DNA of 64,000 nucleotides. Origin: an uncultured Lachnospiraceae bacterium. Lineage in GTDB: Bacteria; Bacillota; Clostridia; Lachnospirales; Lachnospiraceae. This document shows positions 26,030 to 34,257 of this stretch, in pieces. Within the stretch, counting starts at the first letter, position 1; the number at the start of each line of letters is the position of its first letter. The stretch lies in assembly GCA_944384105.1 (NCBI GenBank), contig CALWSC010000064.1, positions 1-64,000 of the forward strand. The letters run 5' to 3'. Under the pieces are notes generated by a model, which was not told the origin of the DNA, made no database searches, and saw only the letters and a list, made by a program, of their open reading frames with translations. A program made the position numbers and the translations under genes.

Positions 26030-26679
26030 TCAAAATCCCTCCTTTTTTCTCCGCTACATTTTACCACAGATTTCCGGAGGGTGCCAGACTTGCTACTTTT
26101 GGCTGCATCAGAGTACAGGTATTCCTGCGTTGTGTTATCGATCAGATGATAGGTAAGCTCCGCCATGGCATCGGGCGATTCATGCTCCGGTTTGGACAGC
26201 CATGCCTTAATCATTCCGATGCAGCCGTTAAGGCAGAACGAATAAGCATACTGAATTTCATAGAGATCCTGAGGGAAATCATTTTTTATAAGGAACTTGT
26301 TTGCAATCAGATGTTCAATCCGCTCTACAAACGCCATATCTCCGTTCGGCCCCAGAAGCGCAAGGGAAAGCTCTCTGTTGCTGTTCAAAATAGCGAAAAA
26401 GCGGGCAAGGAACGGTTTCATCTTATCTCGTTCGGAGGCATCCTCAGGGCAGCCTTCCATGGCTTCACGGATATCAATCATGGCTTCCTCTTCAATTTTT
26501 TCCAGCATCTGATAAATATCCGTATAGTGCAGATAAAACGTAGAACGGTTGATGTCCACTTCATCTACCAGTTCTTTTACCGTGATTTCTTTTATACTTT
26601 TTTTCTGCATCAGGCGGGCAAGTCCCTGTCTGAGCTGCATTTTTGTTTTTCTGACTCTCCGGTCTACTTTTTCGGCCAT
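26026..26679 (-). CDS. TetR-family transcriptional regulator
   Basis: About 217 residues. The N-terminal helix-turn-helix is clear (LRQGLARLMQKKSIKEITVK, ELVDEVDINRSTFYLHYTDI); the C-terminal part is the TetR_C dimer/ligand domain found in clostridial DhaS-type regulators. The ATG at 26679 follows GGGGG by 5 bases. An inverted 12-base repeat lies in the 245-base region shared with the divergent yhgE-like gene, so it probably represses both itself with the SulP gene and the YhgE gene. The ligand is unknown. Confidence 0.85.
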   Translation of the reverse strand: MAEKVDRRVRKTKMQLRQGLARLMQKKSIKEITVKELVDEVDINRSTFYLHYTDIYQMLEKIEEEAMIDIREAMEGCPEDASERDKMKPFLARFFAILNSNRELSLALLGPNGDMAFVERIEHLIANKFLIKNDFPQDLYEIQYAYSFCLNGCIGMIKAWLSKPEHESPDAMAELTYHLIDNTTQEYLYSDAAKSSKSGTLRKSVVKCSGEKRRDFD

Positions 26680-26730
26680 AAAAACCCCCAATCTTTATTC
26701 TGAAAAGAATAATATTTTAGTTAAAATGTC

Positions 26731-26827
26731 GAATTTTGCAATTAATAGACAAAATTCAAAAAACTGTCTACTAATAAATACGATACTCTTTTTTGCTGAT
26801 TGAATTTTGTCTTCATTTTAGTATAAT
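26731..26827 (+). promoter_or_regulatory. Promoter and repeated operator of the yhgE-like gene
   Basis: Promoter: TTGAAT (26800-26805), 16 bases, TATAAT (26822-26827). TTGAATTTTGTC at 26800-26811 covers the -35, and its exact inverted copy GACAAAATTCAA is at 26748-26759. The core GAATTTTG appears once more at 26731-26738. The rest of the 245-base gap holds ATTAATAGA at 26741, 26859 and 26878. The layout fits binding by the divergent TetR protein. Confidence 0.55.
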
Positions 26828-26924
26828 ACCATCTATAAACAAAATCAACACATTGTTGATTAATAGAACTAAAAACTATTAATAGATCAAAAGGCTATTT
26901 AGTTTTGAAAGAAAGGGATGGACT

Positions 26925-29900
26925 ATGATAAAAAACGAATGGAAAAGTCTGTTGAAAAACAGGATCCTGGTGGTGGTGGTTCTGGCCATCATTATTATAC
27001 CGGTAATTTATGCGGGCCTGTTTCTGAAATCCATGTGGGATCCTTATGGAAACCTGGATCAGCTTCCGGTGGCTGTAGTCAATCATGACCAGCCGGTAGT
27101 GTATAACGGAAAAGATCTGAATGTGGGAAAGGATATGGAAGAGGCACTGAGCGAAAATGATTCTCTGGATTTCCATTTTGTGGACAGTGATGAGGCAGAA
27201 CAGGGACTGAGAGACGGAACTTATTATATGGTAATCACCATTCCCGAAAATTTCTCAGCCAATGCCTCCACTCTGATGGATGATCATCCTCAGAAAATGG
27301 AATTGAAATATGAAACAAATCCGGGAACAAACTACATTGCTTCGAAAATGAGTGAAACTGCGGTTACCAAAATACGAGACGAGGTAGCTTCTCAGGTAAC
27401 GGAAACTTATACGCAGGCGGTTTTTGACCAGATTGCCGCTGCCGGAGACGGCATGCAGGATGCGGCAGACGGAGCAAGTGAACTGAAAAGCGGAATCAAA
27501 ACTGCTTCCGATGGGAATAAGACCATCACGGAAAACCTGAAAAAGCTGGCAGACAGTACTCTGACGTTTAAGGATGGTGCAGATGCGCTTACAAAAGGAC
27601 TCAAAGAGTACACAGACGGTGTTGCGCAGGCAGATATCGGCGCAGGACAGTTAAACGATGGTGTGAAAGCTCTGACTGCCAAGGTTCCGGAGCTTACTGC
27701 CGGAATAAATACTTTAAATCAGGGTGTTAAGGATTATACTTCCGGCGTAGCAGAACTTAACGGTAATTCTGCTCTTCTGACTGCCGGAGCAGCTGATCTT
27801 CAGACTGGCTCGGAAGCGTTTCAAAAAGGGCTGGACACCTTAAAAACCGGAACTGTACAGTATGTAAGCGGAGCCAATTCCCTGGCAGATGGAGTAACTC
27901 AGTATGTGGCAGGTGCCGATTCTCTGGCAGCAGGTGCAGCACAGCTGGCCCCTCTTGAAGAACTTGGACAGGTTTCAGCAGGTATTTCACAGCTGAACAG
28001 TTCTGTCTCCGGTTCTTTAAAGCCGGGAACCCTGCAGATTACACAGGGTCTGGAACAGTTATATGGACAGCTTCAGTCACTGGAAGGCAGTATGACCGGA
28101 GAAAATATCTCACATCTGTCCGCCGGTCTTAAAGATGCAAAAAGCGGAATGGAACATGCAGGAGAGGGAATGAACACTGCAGCTTCCGGAATGCTCCTGG
28201 CTGCGGACGGTATGACAAATGCAGCAAGTGTAGCCGAAGCAGCAGGTTCAGGGATCTCGGATTCAGCTTCGCTGCTTGAAAATGCTGCAGCCCCCGTTTC
28301 AGAGGCGGTATCGGCCGCTTCCAACTCTGTCACTCAGTGTGCTGCAGATGCCAACGCAAAGCTGGATGCCGCAAGGCAGCAGATCGATACGGCAAACGGA
28401 CAGATCAATGCGGCAAATCAGCAGACCGCTGCACTACATACAGCTATGGCAGGCGCACAGGCTGCACTTCAGGAAATTCAGAGCTGTGCAGATGAAAACG
28501 GAATGGTGTCGGCAGCAAGTCTGAACGCAGTGATCGGAGCGCTCAGCAGTTCTTCCTCAGCTGCAGCAGGTGTAAATACTGTTGAGAATAATGTAGAAGG
28601 TATCGATGCTTCGGCTTATACTTCACAGGCAGATCAGGCTGCCGCAGCGGCTTCTCAGCAGATCGCGCAGATGCAGCAGACATTGAATGCTGCTGCAGGG
28701 CAGCTGGAACAGGCGGCGGCCGGCTTAAGATCCGGAGCGGAAACTTTAAGCAGCAAGTCAGAAGCTATGAAAGACGGAGCCGCCCAGATGTCCGACGGAG
28801 CAGAAAAGATGGCAGCAGCAGCCGGAAGTATTCCCGAGATCTCCTCTGACCCGATCAGGCAGGTAACTTCTGCCGTAGGCCAGCTTTACGAAGGTGCTAA
28901 AAAAGCAGATCAGGGTGTAGCAGCTGTTTCCAGGGCGCTGGATACACTGGAAACAGGAACAAAAAATTTACCTAAAGCAGCGGCTGGTGTAAAAACTTTA
29001 AATGAAGGCTTTCAGAAGCTGACCGCAAATGATCCGGTGCTTACATCCGGTGCAGCAGCTTTAAAAGAGGCAGGAAGTTCTGTGACTGGAGGTATCAGCC
29101 AGGTTGCATCAGGCGGAGCAGCTCTTTCAGAGGGTGTAAGAACATTAAGCGGAGGAATCAGGACATACACAGACGGGGTCAATACTCTGGCTGGAAATAA
29201 TGAGGCTCTTACCGGAGGAACACAGAAACTGGCAGACGGAGCAGGAACTCTTGCTATGGGTGCAGACCAGCTGGCAGAAGGGACAAATACCCTGAAAGCC
29301 GGTATGGAAAAGCTTGTTTCCAATAACGGTACACTGATCAGCGGTGCAGACCAGCTGGCACAGGGTGCTGTAAAAATCCAGGATGGTTCTTCACAGCTTT
29401 ATGACGGTTCCAAAGAACTGGGCAGCGGTATGGATAAACTCCTTGACGGCTCTGCCGCGCTGGAGGAAGGCCTGATTGACGGTGCTGAAGAAATCAGCAA
29501 AGCATCTGCGAATGACGATATGATAAGTATGTTTGCAGCTCCGATTGTAGATGAAGAGACACAGATGACTACGGTTGAAAACAATGGACATGCCATGGCA
29601 CCTTATATGATGTCTGTAGGTCTCTGGGTAGGCTGTCTTGCTTTCTGCCTCATGTATCCGCTGACAGAATATAAAGGAAAACTCAAATCCGGTTTTTCAT
29701 GGTGGGCAGGCAAAGCTTCCGTACTTTATCCGGTAGCTGTTCTGCAGGGAGTCCTTCTGATCTTCCTTCTCCATCTCATCGATGGATTTACTCCGGCAGA
29801 GATGATCAAGACAGTGCTCTTCTCCTGTCTGGCATCGGTTACATTTACATCTATCATGTACTTTTTCAACATTACTTTCGGCAAAGTGGGAAGTTTCCTG

Positions 29901-30194
29901 ATGCTGATCTTTATGGTCATACAGCTGGCCGGCTCTGCAGGAACCTATCCGGTTGAGATTTCTCCGTCCTTTGTGGCAAAGATTCACGCCTACCTTCCGT
30001 TTACCTATACGGTAAATGCATTCAGAAGCACTATAGCGGGCGGAGAAAGTATCCGGACTTCAGTGATTGTGCTGATTGTACTGGCTGTTGTATTTACAGC
30101 TCTTACTATTCTGCAGTTTACCTATATGGCCCGCGCTAAGAAAAATGGAAAACGCATTCTCCTTGACTGGCTGGAAGTTCATGGAGTAGCATAA
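26925..30194 (+). CDS. Giant YhgE/Pip-family membrane protein with glycine-spaced repeats
   Basis: A 1089-residue membrane protein. One membrane helix is near the start (residues 18-38, VVVVLAIIIIPVIYAGLFL). An external part of about 850 residues follows, then five or six helices from about residue 885 (MMSVGLWVGCLAFCLMYPLT onwards), resembling ABC-2 permeases. The external part is built of short repeats of the type LxxGxxxLxxGxxxY (for example LNDGVKALTAKVPELTAGIN, AQGAVKIQDGSSQLYDGSKE), expected to form a long rod, with an Ala/Gln-rich middle. Family relatives act as phage receptors (Pip) or type VII accessory factors; the role here is unknown. It is divergent from a TetR gene. Confidence 0.88.
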   Translation: MIKNEWKSLLKNRILVVVVLAIIIIPVIYAGLFLKSMWDPYGNLDQLPVAVVNHDQPVVYNGKDLNVGKDMEEALSENDSLDFHFVDSDEAEQGLRDGTYYMVITIPENFSANASTLMDDHPQKMELKYETNPGTNYIASKMSETAVTKIRDEVASQVTETYTQAVFDQIAAAGDGMQDAADGASELKSGIKTASDGNKTITENLKKLADSTLTFKDGADALTKGLKEYTDGVAQADIGAGQLNDGVKALTAKVPELTAGINTLNQGVKDYTSGVAELNGNSALLTAGAADLQTGSEAFQKGLDTLKTGTVQYVSGANSLADGVTQYVAGADSLAAGAAQLAPLEELGQVSAGISQLNSSVSGSLKPGTLQITQGLEQLYGQLQSLEGSMTGENISHLSAGLKDAKSGMEHAGEGMNTAASGMLLAADGMTNAASVAEAAGSGISDSASLLENAAAPVSEAVSAASNSVTQCAADANAKLDAARQQIDTANGQINAANQQTAALHTAMAGAQAALQEIQSCADENGMVSAASLNAVIGALSSSSSAAAGVNTVENNVEGIDASAYTSQADQAAAAASQQIAQMQQTLNAAAGQLEQAAAGLRSGAETLSSKSEAMKDGAAQMSDGAEKMAAAAGSIPEISSDPIRQVTSAVGQLYEGAKKADQGVAAVSRALDTLETGTKNLPKAAAGVKTLNEGFQKLTANDPVLTSGAAALKEAGSSVTGGISQVASGGAALSEGVRTLSGGIRTYTDGVNTLAGNNEALTGGTQKLADGAGTLAMGADQLAEGTNTLKAGMEKLVSNNGTLISGADQLAQGAVKIQDGSSQLYDGSKELGSGMDKLLDGSAALEEGLIDGAEEISKASANDDMISMFAAPIVDEETQMTTVENNGHAMAPYMMSVGLWVGCLAFCLMYPLTEYKGKLKSGFSWWAGKASVLYPVAVLQGVLLIFLLHLIDGFTPAEMIKTVLFSCLASVTFTSIMYFFNITFGKVGSFLMLIFMVIQLAGSAGTYPVEISPSFVAKIHAYLPFTYTVNAFRSTIAGGESIRTSVIVLIVLAVVFTALTILQFTYMARAKKNGKRILLDWLEVHGVA

Positions 30195-30218
30195 AAAATT
30201 TCATGCTTTCTCTCATAA

Positions 30219-30262
30219 GACAGGGCAGCTGCACAAAATGCAGCTGCCCTGTCTGTCATTAT
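30219..30262 (+). terminator. Strong terminator after the yhgE-like gene
   Basis: GACAGGGCAGCTGCA (30219-30233) and TGCAGCTGCCCTGTC (30239-30253) form a perfect 15-bp stem with a 5-base loop, followed by TGTCATTATTTC. It can also stop the convergent mgtA transcript. Confidence 0.85.
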
Positions 30263-30426
30263 TTCAAAGTATTTTTCTTTTTGGAACCAGGTTTTATTCC
30301 CCAGAAAACCAGATTCATACTCACCACCACCAGCAGGCAGATTCCCATAGCAACCCAAAATCCAAGATTAATTCCAAACAGCTCTGTTCTCCCAAAAAGT
30401 TTTAAAAATAACTGTGTCCAATTCAT
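30259..30426 (-). CDS. 55-residue single-span membrane peptide downstream of mgtA
   Basis: A small gene with AAGGAG 9 bases before the ATG. The peptide opens with MNWTQLFLKLFGRTELFGIN and has one membrane helix (GFWVAMGICLLVVVSMNLVF) and a Lys-rich end (KPGSKKKNTLK). Start, stop and ribosome site are all intact, and it follows the mgtA stop by 24 bases. I recall similar short peptides beside magnesium P-type ATPases in other Firmicutes, but no name. It could modulate the pump, as small membrane peptides do for other P-type ATPases; this is inference. Confidence 0.75.
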   Translation of the reverse strand: MNWTQLFLKLFGRTELFGINLGFWVAMGICLLVVVSMNLVFWGIKPGSKKKNTLK

Positions 30427-30450
30427 TTTGTCCTGCTCCTTTTCTTCTAT

Positions 30451-33210
30451 TTATAAAAGTTCTCCATAATTTCTTACATACGCTTTTTTCAGACTGGTTG
30501 CCAGTGCCATATACAGCAAAATACACGGAATCAGATATGCAAAGAATGCTGCCGGCGGTGCCACAAATCCCAGGATCTTCCCAAAACCGGTAAAAGGAAT
30601 GGCTGTCAGAACCGTAATCCCGATAAACGTCAGCATTGTTACGGGTGCTGATGCCCTGCTCTGGATAAACGGAATTTTGGGGGTTCTGATCATATGGATG
30701 ACAAGCGTCTGACTCCACATAGATTCAATAAACCAGCCGGCCTGAAACATGGCTGCATAATCACTCTGCATTCTGGCCAGTTCCGTTCCTGTATAATGAG
30801 CAGCCAGATCATTATACAGAACACCATGAGATATAAACTTCGGGCAGAATACAAAATACATGAAAGCATAGGTCGTCCAGTCAAAAATAGAGCTGGTCGG
30901 TCCGATCCATATCATGAAGTTTCCAATCGAAGAGGCATCCCAGGTTCTGGGCTGTATCAGAAATTCCTCGTCCACATTATCCCACGGAATAGCGGTACAG
31001 GATAAATCGTAAATCAGGTTTAATAAAATCAGATGCAGACTCATCATGGGGAGGAAGGGAAGCAGTGCTGAGGCCGCCAGTACGGAAAACATATTTCCAA
31101 AATTAGACGATGCTGTCATTTTAATATATTTAATCATGTTTGCATACGTCTTTCTTCCCTCTATAATACCTTCTTCCAATACCATCAGATCCTTTTCCAG
31201 AAGAATAATATCTGCGGATTCCTTGGCTATATCCACTGCCGTATCCACTGAAATTCCAATGTCTGCGGACTTCATAGCCGCTGCGTCATTAATCCCGTCC
31301 CCCATATAGCCTACGGTATGCCCGCTGTTTCTCAGCACTGTTACCACACGGGCCTTCTGGTCTGGAGAAAGTTTGGCAAATACATCCGTTTCTTCGGCCG
31401 CCTTAGCCAGCTGACTGTCACTCATCTGCGCAATATCTGTTCCCAGCAGCATATTTCGGACTTCCATTCCCACCTGTTTGCAGATACATCTGGTTACCTT
31501 TTCGTTGTCTCCTGTCAGAATTTTTGTTGTCACTCCATATTTTCTCAAAGCCAGGATTGCCTGCGCAGTAGATTCCTTTGGAGGATCTAAAAATGCCAGA
31601 TATCCTAACAGCACCATATCGCACTCATCCTTTACTCCAAAGGCTCCCACCTGAGAAGGATTTGTTTTCTGAGCCACAGCAATGACTCTCATACCGTCTT
31701 CATTCAAATCATTTACTTTTACTAAAATTTTCTCTTTCAGCTCTTCTGTCAGAGGCTCGATCTTCCCTTTATACTCTACGCTGGAGCAGACAGACAGCAT
31801 TTCTTCCACTGCTCCTTTGGTAATCATCTGAGTTTTCCCCTGTTTGTCCCTTACCACCGTGGACAGTCGTCTTCTGCTAAAATCAAACGGAACTTCGTCA
31901 ATCTTCTCATATGCCTCTGATAAATCCAGAAGCTGCGGATTCTCTGCCTCCTCCTCTTCTGTTTTCTGGATTATCGCCAGATCCATCAGGTTTTTATATC
32001 CTGTCTGAAAATAACTGTTCAGATATGCGTGACGCAGAACTCTTACATCTTCCTTTCCCGTAACATCCATGTGGTATTCCAGCACCACCTTATCCTGAGT
32101 CAGGGTTCCGGTTTTATCCGTACATAAAATATCAATAGCTCCGAAGTTCTGAATGGAGTTCAGATTCTTTACAATTGTTTTTTTCTTTGACATGGAGACT
32201 GCCCCTTTGGCCAGACAGGTTGTTACAATCATAGGAAGCATTTCCGGTGTCAGGCCTACCGCAACTGAAATGCCAAACAGAAACGCCTCCAGCCAGTCTC
32301 CTTTTGTCAGTCCGTTGACCACAAAGACAATCGGAACCATAATAAGCATAAATCGGATTAAAACCCAGGATACCGCGTTGACACCTTTTGTAAAATTTGT
32401 TTCCACCGCTTCCTGTGCTACGGAAGATGCCATCGTGCCGAATAGTGTGTCATCTCCCACTGCCAGAGCTACGCCGACGGCACTTCCGCTGATTACATTA
32501 CTTCCCATAAACGCAATATTCGTATAATCGGTGACAGCACCGTGTTTTACATTACAGACATCCGCGGTTTTTTCTATCGGATCACTCTCTCCTGTGAGAG
32601 AAGCCTGACTGATAAACAGATCTTTCGCTTCTATAATCCGAAGGTCTGCCGGAACCATATCACCTGCAGATAAGTGAACAATATCACCTACTACCGTTTC
32701 CTCCAACGGAATTTCTATTTTTATTCCTTCTTTTCTATCCACCGTACAGGTTGTAGTAATCATTGCCAGTAATTTCTCCGCGGCACTCCCGGACCGGGAT
32801 TCCTGTACAAACCGCAGAGTTCCGGAAATCAGCACCATGGTACATATAATAATGACAGTCAGCGGATCGACATCAGCCGGTGTTCTCTGCATCATCGGCA
32901 TAAGAATATCTGTTATAGAAGACACAATCGCCAGGCAAAACAAAATAGCCGTAAAGGGATTTATAAATGCTCCGGCCAGCCTCTGAAACAATGTCTTCTT
33001 CTTTTCATGGGTAACTTTGTTTTTTCCGTGTACGGATCTGCTTTCCAGTACGGCTTCTTCCGAAAGACCGCGCAGAGTTGTATTCATCTCCTTTAAAACC
33101 GGTTTGATTTTATTGGTTGCCGCAAATTCCAGAACCTTATCCGCATGATCTCTGCGGATTCTTTTCTCCTCTGTTTTCTTTATGTTTATTCTCTTATTTT
33201 CTCTTGTCAT
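30451..33210 (-). CDS. mgtA: Magnesium-translocating P-type ATPase (first copy)
   Basis: Type IIIB P-type ATPase importing Mg2+ across the cytoplasmic membrane, 919 residues. Motifs: actuator TGES (206-209), the membrane motif GLTPEMLP (319-326), phosphorylation site D365 in [10 protein letters not shown], nucleotide-binding [10 protein letters not shown], and the hinge [20 protein letters not shown]. Ten membrane helices are expected. The start overlaps the DUF3784 stop by 4 bases. The upstream region carries the 11-bp repeat pair shared with the second pump. The N-terminal tail is rich in Lys/Arg. Confidence 0.93.
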   Translation of the reverse strand: MTRENKRINIKKTEEKRIRRDHADKVLEFAATNKIKPVLKEMNTTLRGLSEEAVLESRSVHGKNKVTHEKKKTLFQRLAGAFINPFTAILFCLAIVSSITDILMPMMQRTPADVDPLTVIIICTMVLISGTLRFVQESRSGSAAEKLLAMITTTCTVDRKEGIKIEIPLEETVVGDIVHLSAGDMVPADLRIIEAKDLFISQASLTGESDPIEKTADVCNVKHGAVTDYTNIAFMGSNVISGSAVGVALAVGDDTLFGTMASSVAQEAVETNFTKGVNAVSWVLIRFMLIMVPIVFVVNGLTKGDWLEAFLFGISVAVGLTPEMLPMIVTTCLAKGAVSMSKKKTIVKNLNSIQNFGAIDILCTDKTGTLTQDKVVLEYHMDVTGKEDVRVLRHAYLNSYFQTGYKNLMDLAIIQKTEEEEAENPQLLDLSEAYEKIDEVPFDFSRRRLSTVVRDKQGKTQMITKGAVEEMLSVCSSVEYKGKIEPLTEELKEKILVKVNDLNEDGMRVIAVAQKTNPSQVGAFGVKDECDMVLLGYLAFLDPPKESTAQAILALRKYGVTTKILTGDNEKVTRCICKQVGMEVRNMLLGTDIAQMSDSQLAKAAEETDVFAKLSPDQKARVVTVLRNSGHTVGYMGDGINDAAAMKSADIGISVDTAVDIAKESADIILLEKDLMVLEEGIIEGRKTYANMIKYIKMTASSNFGNMFSVLAASALLPFLPMMSLHLILLNLIYDLSCTAIPWDNVDEEFLIQPRTWDASSIGNFMIWIGPTSSIFDWTTYAFMYFVFCPKFISHGVLYNDLAAHYTGTELARMQSDYAAMFQAGWFIESMWSQTLVIHMIRTPKIPFIQSRASAPVTMLTFIGITVLTAIPFTGFGKILGFVAPPAAFFAYLIPCILLYMALATSLKKAYVRNYGELL

Positions 33211-33548
33211 ACTGTACCTCCCTCTTCTTTATCCCCTTTTTTGATTAAATATCTCTTGGTTTTTTCCATAAGATATACATCCGTTCCTGTCAAAATAAGC
33301 CAGGCGATCATGGACCAGACAAATGCCTTTTCCCGGAATCCTGTACTCCACGCTGACAGTTCAAAGATCACCCCTGCACTTATAAATACAATACCGGCAT
33401 TTCTTCCCAGCCACCCTGCATTTATACTTGCCCGTTCTTCCTCCGAAAGGATTTGCCAGCCTCTCAGTAATGGAATTGCCTTTCCGATAAAAAAGAAAAT
33501 CCCCGTCCCCAAAAAGAGCAATCCAAAAATCATACATTGCAGTCTCAT
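33207..33548 (-). CDS. DUF3784-like small membrane protein
   Basis: About 113 residues with three predicted membrane helices ([38 protein letters not shown] and [18 protein letters not shown]). The segment [20 protein letters not shown] between helices one and two is the DUF3784 hallmark. Function unknown. The ATG at 33548 follows AAAGGAGG by 8 bases; a longer reading would run through the promoter and operator. It is the first gene of the mgtA operon and overlaps mgtA by 4 bases. Confidence 0.75.
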   Translation of the reverse strand: MRLQCMIFGLLFLGTGIFFFIGKAIPLLRGWQILSEEERASINAGWLGRNAGIVFISAGVIFELSAWSTGFREKAFVWSMIAWLILTGTDVYLMEKTKRYLIKKGDKEEGGTV

Positions 33549-33587
33549 CTTTATTCCCTCCTTTCGCTTACGGGAAAAGCATACAGA

Positions 33588-33637
33588 AAAATGGGATAAA
33601 ATCCTATGGGCAAAACCTTGCGATTTTCTTGCAATTT
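33588..33637 (-). promoter_or_regulatory. 11-bp direct-repeat operator upstream of DUF3784-mgtA
   Basis: On the plus strand CCTTGCGATTT (33616-33626) is followed directly by TCTTGCAATTT (33627-33637), a tandem 11-bp repeat. A weak -10 candidate (CATTTT on the minus strand, 33593-33588) lies 22 bases away and there is no -35, as at activator-dependent promoters. The same pair stands before the second P-type ATPase. OmpR/PhoB-family proteins bind such 11-bp repeats. Confidence 0.55.
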
Positions 33638-33657
33638 GGCAAGAAATTAACATAATA

Positions 33658-33703
33658 AAAATACGTCCCATACAAAGATAGACTCTTCTACAGGACGTAT
33701 TTT
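33658..33703 (-). terminator. Terminator after the OmpR-type gene
   Basis: AAAATACGTCC (33658-33668) pairs with GGACGTATTTT (33693-33703) around a 24-base loop. On the minus strand the stem runs into TTTTTATTATG. It separates the second P-type ATPase operon from the mgtA operon. Confidence 0.65.
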
Positions 33704-33757
33704 CCTATGTTCCTTATTATAAAATCATTCTGATGTAATCAGATTTGTTATCTGTCT

Positions 33758-34246
33758 TTACATTCTTTCATTATATTTATATCCCACTCCCCAGATCGTC
33801 AGAATATAGATCGGTGCATCCGGATTCGGCTCTATCTTTTTGCGGATTTTTCTGATAAACGCCATGATATTGCTGTCTGCCATCATATATTCATCCGCCC
33901 ATACAGCCTGATAAATCTGTTCTTTCGTGAAAACCTCCCCTTTGTTTTGGAATAGGAAATACAGAATATCAAATTCTTTCGGTGTTAAATTCACTTCCTT
34001 TCCTTTGCACAGAACTCTTCTGCTCTTGGAATTAATCATCAGTTCTCCTGATTCATGTTCTCCGCTTTCTTCGGATCCTTCGGTCTTTTCCAGAAAAAGA
34101 GCTTTTTCCTGACTGTGCAAAAGGCTTCTTAAGCCATGAACAAATTCCTCTGCTTCCTTTCTGTCATGATATTCTGTCTGAACCTTTTGAGAGACCCACT
34201 GAATCAATTCAGAAGGAATGTTAACATAGATTATATCTTTTTTCAT
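33758..34246 (-). CDS. Orphan OmpR/PhoB-type winged-helix regulator without receiver domain
   Basis: A 162-residue DNA-binding protein. The C-terminal 100 residues are a Trans_reg_C winged helix (GKEVNLTPKEFDILYFLFQN, GEVFTKEQIYQAVWADEY, IMAFIRKIRKKIEP, ILTIWGVGYKYN). The N-terminal 60 residues (IYVNIPSELIQWVSQKVQTE) are not a response-regulator receiver: no phospho-acceptor Asp pocket is seen. It follows the second P-type ATPase by 11 bases with AAGGAGG before the ATG. It is the obvious candidate to bind the tandem 11-bp repeats at both pump operons and so control magnesium uptake. Confidence 0.85.
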   Translation of the reverse strand: MKKDIIYVNIPSELIQWVSQKVQTEYHDRKEAEEFVHGLRSLLHSQEKALFLEKTEGSEESGEHESGELMINSKSRRVLCKGKEVNLTPKEFDILYFLFQNKGEVFTKEQIYQAVWADEYMMADSNIMAFIRKIRKKIEPNPDAPIYILTIWGVGYKYNERM

Positions 34247-34257
34247 AACTATCCTCC

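Noticed and set aside
27407..29323. Repetitive stretch of the yhgE-like gene as a DNA repeat array or CRISPR
   Set aside because: The repeats are at protein level, with variable DNA and no spacers of constant length.
30203..30469. 88-codon plus-strand frame after the yhgE-like gene
   Set aside because: It is the shadow of the terminator and of the 55-residue peptide on the other strand; Phe/Ser-rich with no ribosome site.
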